Shown one piece after another: positions 58,511 through 64,000 of a DNA stretch of 64,000 bases (within the stretch, counting starts at the first letter, position 1; each line of letters begins with the position of its first letter). The notes beneath the pieces were generated by a model. The model was given only the letters and a program-made list of their open reading frames with translations. It had not been told where the DNA came from and did no database searches. Both the position numbers and the translations under genes were made by a program. The stretch covers positions 3,315,516-3,379,515 of the forward strand of contig NZ_CP133319.1 of the NCBI RefSeq assembly GCF_038811545.1, read 5' to 3'. Source of the stretch: Rhodoligotrophos sp. CJ14 (lineage in GTDB: Bacteria > Pseudomonadota > Alphaproteobacteria > Rhizobiales > Im1).

Positions 58511-59152
58511 TCAGGTTGCGTAACCGATCAGCTCGGCCTCCCAGCCCAACATGCGGCGTTTGCGGTCGAGACCCCAGTGATAGCCGCACAATCCGCCATT
58601 CTTGGCGAGAACCCTGTGGCAGGGCACCACGAAGGAAATCGGATTGCGCCCCACCGCTGCACCCACGGCGCGCGATGCCGTGGGCTTTCCCAAGTCATGC
58701 GCGATGGTCGAATATGAAGTTGTCTGCCCGACCGGAATCTCGAGCAGCCGCCGCCAGACGCGAATTTCGAACTCGGTACCGATCAGCACGAGCTTCAGTG
58801 GATTGGCCTCGACCCATTCCTCTGGGTTGAACACCCGCTGCGCGTAAGCCCACGTTTCCTCGGCATCTTGGGTGAATGTTGCAAGCGGCCAACGCCGGGT
58901 CATGTCCAGCATCGCCTCTTGACGACCCTCCTCACTATCCTCTGCGAACCCAAGCCCGCAAAGGCCTTGGTCGGTGACCACGACCAGCGCCAGCCCGAAA
59001 GCCGTATCATGGAAGCCATAGCGCATGGCCAGGCCCGCACCTCGGAGCTTGTAATCGCTTGGCGCAATGGCTTTGGCCGTCACGAACAGGTCCTGCTTGC
59101 GGCCCCGCCCGAACAGGGTGTCAGTATTGCTGAAGGCTTGAGCCGTCGACAT
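58511..59152 (-). CDS. ogt: Methylated-DNA-[protein]-cysteine S-methyltransferase
   Basis: Suicide repair enzyme that takes alkyl groups from O6-alkylguanine. The active-site motif is FVVPCHRVLAKNGG (Cys within PCHRVL), preceded by the HTH-like region IPVGQTTSYSTIAHDLGKPTASRAVGAAVGRNP. 213 aa from ATG 59152, which has AAGGAG six bases upstream. The N-terminal about 90 residues, including DTAFGLALVVVTDQGLCGLGF, correspond to the Ada-type N-terminal half without its metal-binding domain. Convergent with gpmA (18 bp apart). Confidence 0.94.
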   Translation of the reverse strand: MSTAQAFSNTDTLFGRGRKQDLFVTAKAIAPSDYKLRGAGLAMRYGFHDTAFGLALVVVTDQGLCGLGFAEDSEEGRQEAMLDMTRRWPLATFTQDAEETWAYAQRVFNPEEWVEANPLKLVLIGTEFEIRVWRRLLEIPVGQTTSYSTIAHDLGKPTASRAVGAAVGRNPISFVVPCHRVLAKNGGLCGYHWGLDRKRRMLGWEAELIGYAT

Positions 59153-59209
59153 GTAATCTCCTTGATGTCGGGAGCGATAAGAGTATGGACGCAATTGCTA
59201 TGGCGATGC

Positions 59210-59728
59210 TCAAGCCGGCTGGGCGACCGGGTTGAACCCGCCCCGCAAGGCTGCCTTCAGCGCGCCTGCAAGGTCGCGCCGCTCATCGGGTGACAGGAAT
59301 GAGCCGATCTCGAGCCGGCGTCCATGCGAGGTGAGAAACAGAGGGCCGCAGGTCTCGAGCGCCTCGTTCTCGATCAGCTCGACGCGCACCCAATAGGGAA
59401 TGAACCGCCATTCCTTTGGCGGTTGCCGCGGAAACACCTTGCGCACCACGAGCGCCGAATCCGTGATATCGACCTGCTCATGCATATTGCCATCTTGGTA
59501 GTTCCGCCGAAACGCCCAATAGAGCAGTGCCACGTCAAGTCCGAAGAAGCCGAAGATCGGCCAGGCGCCTATCATGAGAAATCCGGTGCCGGCGATGACG
59601 CTGGCACCGCCGAAGAACAGCATCAGGATCAGGAATCCCCGCTGACTGAGGGACCGGTGCGGCGTGAGAATGGCCGAGAAGCGGATTGCTTCGCCATTGC
59701 TGCCCTGGTCTGTCGATCTCTCGGACAT
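59210..59728 (-). CDS. DUF2244 domain-containing membrane protein
   Basis: 172-aa protein with two adjacent transmembrane helices near residues 31-68 (FLILMLFFGGASVIAG and PIFGFFGLDVALLYW), followed by a soluble domain with RVELIENEALETCGPLFLTSHGRRLEIGSFL-like strands. It matches DUF2244, typically found beside nth in Hyphomicrobiales. Function unknown. ATG 59728 is preceded by GAGG eight bases upstream; ATG 59746 is an alternative. Divergent from nth. Confidence 0.88.
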   Translation of the reverse strand: MSERSTDQGSNGEAIRFSAILTPHRSLSQRGFLILMLFFGGASVIAGTGFLMIGAWPIFGFFGLDVALLYWAFRRNYQDGNMHEQVDITDSALVVRKVFPRQPPKEWRFIPYWVRVELIENEALETCGPLFLTSHGRRLEIGSFLSPDERRDLAGALKAALRGGFNPVAQPA

Positions 59729-59817
59729 GTTGATCCTCGCCCGCATCTTCGCGCGGCCTGTTGACGGTGCGCTGCCTCCACCGCCATAAAAGTGCGCCAG
59801 GTCGGCGGAGTGTTCCC

Positions 59818-60534
59818 TTGCGTTCTCCTCGCAGCAAACCGAAAAAGCGACTCGATGCGCGTGACATCGAGGAAATCTTTGCCCGTTTCGCGCAAGTTAT
59901 GCCGGAACCGCGCGGAGAGCTCGACTATGTCAACCATTTCACTCTGTTGGTTGCCGTTGTCCTCTCGGCGCAGGCCACCGATGTCGGTGTGAACAAGGCA
60001 ACCAAGGACCTCTTCCAGATCGCTGACACCCCGGAGAAGATGCTGGCGCTCGGGGAGGAAGGCCTCATCCGATATATTAAGACGATCGGCCTTTTTCGCA
60101 ACAAGGCGAAGAACGTGATCGCGCTGTCACGTATGCTGATTGACGAATATGAGGGCGAGGTGCCGAACAGCCGCGAAGCGCTGGAACGGCTGCCCGGCGT
60201 CGGTCGCAAGACGGCCAATGTGGTCCTGAACACCGCCTTCGGTGAGCCGACCATCGCCGTCGACACACATCTCTTCCGGGTAGCGAACCGTACCGGCCTT
60301 GCGCCGGGCAAGACGCCCTTGGAGGTGGAGCTGGGGCTCGACCGGGTGGTGCCGGAGATCTACAAGCGCCATGCCCATCACTGGCTCATCCTGCATGGGC
60401 GTTATATTTGCAAGGCGCGTAAGCCGGAATGCCCCCGCTGCCCCATCAACGATATCTGCCTGTTTCCGGACAAAACCGGTCTCAATGAGGCCGGCAACGG
60501 CAAGTCTGCGGTCAGAAAGCAGCTTGCCTCCTGA
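59818..60534 (+). CDS. nth: Endonuclease III
   Basis: DNA glycosylase/AP lyase for oxidised pyrimidines. Helix-hairpin-helix LPGVGRKTANVVLNTAFG with the catalytic Lys, followed by the catalytic Asp in AVDTHLFRV, and the 4Fe-4S cluster CKARKPECPRCPINDIC (C-X6-C-X2-C-X5-C). TTG 59818 is chosen because GGAG at 59807-59810 lies seven bases upstream; TTG 59761 would add 19 residues. 238 aa. Its 3' end overlaps the convergent membrane-protein gene by 23 bases. Confidence 0.95.
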   Translation: MRSPRSKPKKRLDARDIEEIFARFAQVMPEPRGELDYVNHFTLLVAVVLSAQATDVGVNKATKDLFQIADTPEKMLALGEEGLIRYIKTIGLFRNKAKNVIALSRMLIDEYEGEVPNSREALERLPGVGRKTANVVLNTAFGEPTIAVDTHLFRVANRTGLAPGKTPLEVELGLDRVVPEIYKRHAHHWLILHGRYICKARKPECPRCPINDICLFPDKTGLNEAGNGKSAVRKQLAS

Positions 60535-61180
60535 CGATGCGCTTATAGATGTGCACCATATAGGCGGTCGAGAACAGCGGCACGACCAGATTGACGATTG
60601 GTATGATGGCAAGCAGCGCCGGGATGAAGCCGGCGGCGAGCACCCGGTGGCTGTTCTCGCGCCGGAGCAGGCGGGCCTCTTCCACCGGCATGTGCCGCAT
60701 GGCGATCATCTCGAAGAATTCGCGGCCAAGCAGATAGGCATTGGCCAGCAGCGCGGCGGCCACGCCGATGCCAAGCAGGAATGTGGGAAGCAGCAGGAGA
60801 TTGATCACGAGCACCAGGAGCCCGAACTGGATTGCCGTGATGATCGCCCTTCCCGTCGAGAGCTCACGTCCGACCGGATCATTGGGATAGTGCTTTCGCT
60901 CGACCAGTTCGGCGATGCCGTCAAGGAACAGGCCGGCGAACAGGGCGGTAACCGGCGCGATCAGAATCACCGCCAGAGCAATGAGCCCGAGGCCTGTGAC
61001 CACCGTGATCATCGTATTGGCCCAGGCCCATGGCGCGAGCGCCAGGCTGTCGACCACGACCTCGATCACGATCCATAGGATCACCAGGAGGAGCACCGTC
61101 AACCCCAGCGATTTCCAGAGCACCGCCCGGAAGGGAGGAGACAGCACGTCGGAAAGCGCCTTGAGCGCTGCGCTGATCAT
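60512..61180 (-). CDS. EI24/CysZ-like membrane protein
   Basis: 222-aa integral membrane protein with about four hydrophobic segments (for example SLGLTVLLLVILWIVIEVVV and LLVLVINLLLLPTFLLGIG). It carries the EI24/CysZ family pattern including AYLLGREFFEMIAMRHM and LLRRENSHRVLAAGFIPALLAIIP. In E. coli CysZ is linked to sulfate uptake; the substrate here is unproven. ATG 61180 is preferred over ATG 61222. Divergent from the adenosine kinase-like gene. Confidence 0.87.
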   Translation of the reverse strand: MISAALKALSDVLSPPFRAVLWKSLGLTVLLLVILWIVIEVVVDSLALAPWAWANTMITVVTGLGLIALAVILIAPVTALFAGLFLDGIAELVERKHYPNDPVGRELSTGRAIITAIQFGLLVLVINLLLLPTFLLGIGVAAALLANAYLLGREFFEMIAMRHMPVEEARLLRRENSHRVLAAGFIPALLAIIPIVNLVVPLFSTAYMVHIYKRIVRRQAAF

Positions 61181-61281
61181 CGATAGGGTTCCGCCGCCCG
61201 CAAAATTTAGATTGCCGTGCACTTAATCGGTTGAGCCAGCCGGAGCAAGGCATTCGCCGCAAGGAAGCTGATGGATCGTAC

Positions 61282-62280
61282 ATGACCTCATCGAAACTCG
61301 ACGTTCTTGGAATCGGTAATGCCATCGTGGACGTGCTCAGCCGCACCGATGACAGCTTTCTTAAGAGGCATCAGCTTGCGAAAGGCTCGATGCGGCTGAT
61401 CGACGAACAAACCGCCCACACGCTTTATGCCGATATGGGGCCGGGCGTTGAGGTCTCGGGCGGATCCGCCGCCAATACCATCGCGGGGGTTGCCTCCTTC
61501 GGCGGACGTGCCGCCTTCATCGGCAAGGTCCGCAACGATCAGCTCGGCGAAGTATTCGGCCACGATATCCGTGCCCATGGTGTGGAATATGCGACCCCGC
61601 AAGCAACATCGGGACCGGCGACGGCCCGCTGCCTGATCCTGGTGACACCCGATGGCGAGCGCACCATGAACACTTTTCTCGGGGCGAGTGTCGGGCTCAA
61701 GCCACAGGATATCGAACCGGAGCTGGTGGAGCGTGCCGCCGTCACCTATCTCGAAGGCTATTTGTGGGACCCGGAAGACGCCAAGCGGGCCTTCATTAAG
61801 GCGGCGAGCCTCGCCAGGGGTGCCGGCAACAAGGTCGCCCTAAGCCTGTCGGACGCCTTTTGCGTCGAGCGACACCGCGAGAGCTTTCTTGAGCTCGTGC
61901 GCGGGCAGGTCGACATTCTGTTCGCCAACGAAGTCGAGATCATGTCGCTTTATCAGGCCCGGTCCTTCGATGAAGCGCTGGAAGCGGTTCGTGTTGACTG
62001 TCCTCTCGCGGTGCTGACCCGCAGTGAGAAGGGGTGTGTGGTCGCCGACCGCGCCAGCGACCTGATTGCGGTTCCCGCACATCCGGTGAAGCAGGTGGAG
62101 GACACGACCGGTGCTGGCGACCTTTTCGCAGCCGGGTTCCTCTATGGCTTGACCAAAGGCTTGGCCCATGCCGCAAGCGCGAGCCTCGGCGCCATGGCCG
62201 CGGCGGAGGTCATCAGCCATATCGGCGCGCGCCCGGAAGAGAACCTGGCCGCCAGAGCCAAACGCCTTAACATGGTCTAA
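61282..62280 (+). CDS. Adenosine kinase (PfkB family)
   Basis: Ribokinase-like sugar/nucleoside kinase, 332 aa. The N-terminal GIGNAIVDVL and GSMRLIDEQ, the GGSAANTIAGVASFGG substrate motif and the C-terminal anion-hole DTTGAGDLFAAGFL with the catalytic Asp are intact. Family members in alphaproteobacteria are annotated as adenosine kinases; ribose- or fructose-type specificity cannot be excluded from sequence alone. ATG 61282 is used; the frame also offers upstream starts. Confidence 0.9.
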   Translation: MTSSKLDVLGIGNAIVDVLSRTDDSFLKRHQLAKGSMRLIDEQTAHTLYADMGPGVEVSGGSAANTIAGVASFGGRAAFIGKVRNDQLGEVFGHDIRAHGVEYATPQATSGPATARCLILVTPDGERTMNTFLGASVGLKPQDIEPELVERAAVTYLEGYLWDPEDAKRAFIKAASLARGAGNKVALSLSDAFCVERHRESFLELVRGQVDILFANEVEIMSLYQARSFDEALEAVRVDCPLAVLTRSEKGCVVADRASDLIAVPAHPVKQVEDTTGAGDLFAAGFLYGLTKGLAHAASASLGAMAAAEVISHIGARPEENLAARAKRLNMV

Positions 62281-64000
62281 TCCCCCGCGAGGCTGCGCCG
62301 CGCCTTTTCGAGCTCTTCCGTATAGCGCCGCAGTGTATGCGCCTCCGTCAGCAGGCCGACCACGTTGCGGGTGGTCGTGCCGTCGATCACGGCGAGCGCC
62401 TCGCTTTCTGTTGCATCGAAGCGCTGGGCGGCCTCCTTGATATTCATCCATGGCAGAAGAGCCGCATCCTGATAGCGCAGCAGTGATGTGATGGGAGCGT
62501 TCCCGCCATGCTCTGTTCCCGCGCCGGCAAGCGTCTCGCTATGCGCGTCGGCCACCAGCACAATGCCCCGATAACGGTCCTCCCCATCCACAACCACCAC
62601 CCGTTGCGTCGAGCCGAGCGGAAACTCGTGCCGGAACTGATCGATCGTCATCGTCTCAGGCACGGTGCGCACATCGTGGCGCATGAGCCTCCGCACTGTA
62701 AGATCGAACATCCATCCCACATCGAGGGCGCTGCGGATCGCCTCGCCGCGCAGGTGAAAGCGCCAGGTTGCGAACGAATAGCCAAACGTGCGCCTGACCG
62801 TGAGCGATGAGACCACGGCGGTGCACAGCACCCCGATCGTCAGCGGCAGGTTGTTCGTCATTTCGAGCGCGAGCAGCGTCATCGTGAGCGGCCCGCCGAC
62901 GATCGCCACCGCCAGTCCCGTCATGGCAACCACCGCGGCGATCTGCGGGTCGGGGGCCAGCGCCGGCGACACCAGCATGATGGCAGCAGTATAGGCCTTG
63001 CCCAATAAGGCCCCCAGGAACAGGGACGCGAAGAACAAGCCACCGCGGAAGCCGGAACCGAGCGAGACTGCGGCCGCCAGAGCCTTGAGGACCAGGAGAA
63101 ACAGGATCGCCTGCAGCGCCGGGAGATTGGGCTCGAGTATAATCGATATGGCGCCGTGCCCTGATGACAGGATGCGCGGCGTGATCATCGCCAGCAGTCC
63201 TATGACGAGCCCGCCAAGTGCTGGCCGAATCCAGACAGGTGTTCTGCTTTTCTTGAAAAGCGTCTCCACCCCCGTGACGGCGCGCATGATGAGGATGCCG
63301 GCGCCGGCACTGAGAAGCCCGAGAACGACCAGGGTGACGGCTGCCGACTTGCCAAACTCGACGGTGGCCGCGAACTCCACTGCATGATTCGGCGTGACCA
63401 GCAAAGAGGCTGTGACCACACCACAGATCGAGGCGAGCGCGATGGGGGCCAGTGAGGCCAGTGTATAGGTGCCGATGATGAGCTCGAAGGCGTAGAACGC
63501 ACCGGCGAGCGGTGCACTGAACGCGGCACCGATCGCGCCGGCCGCGCCGCACCCCACCAGGATGCGCAGGTCATTGCGGCGGAGACGGAAGGCTTCCCCC
63601 AGCTTCGAGGCTGCGCCCGATCCGATCTGCGTATATCCGGCCTCGAGCCCCACCGAAGCGCCGAAGCCGTTCGAGATCACCGTCTGGACGGCGATGTAGA
63701 GACTGTCGACGAATGACATTTTGCCGCCGCGCAGCGCGTTGGCCTCGATCGGGTCGACTGGGCTGCCTGTTCGGTATTGCCTATGCAGCCAGGCGACGGC
63801 GACCAGAAGCAGCCCGCCGGCGGCCGGAGCGATGAAGAACCAGCGATACGGTAGGGTATCGACCGCGCTCAGTCTTTGGCTGGAGCTGATGCCGAACAGG
63901 ACTTCGTGAAGCCACTGAGTGCAGGCGGTCATGCCTGCCACGAACAGCCCGGACAATGCGCCGGTAACGCAGCCCAGCACAGCAAGCCAGATCTCGCTTC
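62277..64000 (-). CDS. ClC-family chloride channel/antiporter with CBS domains (N-terminus cut)
   Basis: Membrane Cl- channel or Cl-/H+ antiporter. The visible 574 residues run off the right edge; a GTG at 63980 exists, but the frame stays open with a WLAVLG segment typical of the first ClC helix, so the true start lies outside. Ten or more hydrophobic helices are seen. GFGASVGLEAGYTQIGSG corresponds to the family GxxxGREGP region with the gating Glu conserved but Arg and Pro replaced, and GSGFRGGLFF replaces the usual GSGxPGGxF. Two C-terminal CBS-like segments follow (VRRLMRHDVRTVPETM and TSLLRYQDAALLPW). The stop overlaps the kinase stop by four bases (convergent). Confidence 0.92.
   Translation of the reverse strand, partial: SEIWLAVLGCVTGALSGLFVAGMTACTQWLHEVLFGISSSQRLSAVDTLPYRWFFIAPAAGGLLLVAVAWLHRQYRTGSPVDPIEANALRGGKMSFVDSLYIAVQTVISNGFGASVGLEAGYTQIGSGAASKLGEAFRLRRNDLRILVGCGAAGAIGAAFSAPLAGAFYAFELIIGTYTLASLAPIALASICGVVTASLLVTPNHAVEFAATVEFGKSAAVTLVVLGLLSAGAGILIMRAVTGVETLFKKSRTPVWIRPALGGLVIGLLAMITPRILSSGHGAISIILEPNLPALQAILFLLVLKALAAAVSLGSGFRGGLFFASLFLGALLGKAYTAAIMLVSPALAPDPQIAAVVAMTGLAVAIVGGPLTMTLLALEMTNNLPLTIGVLCTAVVSSLTVRRTFGYSFATWRFHLRGEAIRSALDVGWMFDLTVRRLMRHDVRTVPETMTIDQFRHEFPLGSTQRVVVVDGEDRYRGIVLVADAHSETLAGAGTEHGGNAPITSLLRYQDAALLPWMNIKEAAQRFDATESEALAVIDGTTTRNVVGLLTEAHTLRRYTEELEKARRSLAGD

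Overview
The window looks like a chromosomal segment of an alphaproteobacterium, most probably of the order Hyphomicrobiales (Rhizobiales). Pointers are a RegB/RegA redox pair, an Irr iron regulator next to fabA-fabB-fabI, a Fur/Mur protein, the block lnt - XRE regulator - metK - trmB - rimP - nusA - ylxR - infB - rbfA - truB - rpsO - pnp, and mutM - crotonase - rpsT running into dnaA. G+C is high and coding density is very high. I see no tRNA, rRNA, insertion sequence, prophage or CRISPR array. Almost everything is core chromosome, and the only clearly alien-looking piece is a small AT-rich gene near 3.6-4.0 kb.

Layout. 0-4 kb: the tail of an EtfA-like gene, hbdA, htpG and an orphan gene followed by a 26-bp tandem duplication. 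4.0-9.3 kb (minus strand): a tight operon running phaZ, an M48-type peptidase, a ligase-associated exonuclease, an ATP-dependent DNA ligase and an alkyladenine glycosylase. 9.4-14 kb: SCO1/SenC with an ABC exporter on the minus strand, divergent from regB-regA. 14-20.6 kb (plus): tsaB, rimI, fur/mur, plsC, miaB, phoH, ybeY, corC. 20.7-35.1 kb (plus): lnt, XRE regulator, metK, trmB and the translation/RNA-decay operon rimP to pnp, closed by a good bidirectional terminator. 35.2-37.9 kb (minus): fabA-fabB-fabI, divergent from irr. 38-41 kb: an SH3 protein, a D-2-hydroxyacid dehydrogenase and a GST. 41.2-46.2 kb (minus): ubiE-ubiB and coaBC-dut-moeB-like. 46.3-56 kb (plus): mutM, enoyl-CoA hydratase, rpsT, then dnaA-dnaN-recF-gyrB. 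56-64 kb: ybaK, an SRPBCC protein, dapB, gpmA, ogt, DUF2244, nth, an EI24 protein, an adenosine kinase-like gene and a ClC channel cut by the window edge.

Themes are translation and RNA metabolism, replication initiation, base-damage repair (AAG, MutM, Nth, Ogt, LigB plus exonuclease) and redox/iron control (RegBA with SenC, Fur/Mur, Irr). The most interesting non-coding item is a structured leader in front of rimP: a promoter, two small hairpins, then an intrinsic terminator whose U-tract runs into the start codon of the operon. Other points worth a look are strong hairpins before rbfA and pnp, a roughly 35-residue insertion in UbiE, an Irr with an HYH instead of an HHH motif, a long hairpin-rich region before dnaA, and a ligase/exonuclease pair without its usual helicase and phosphoesterase partners. 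I did not find a convincing wholly new multi-gene system.
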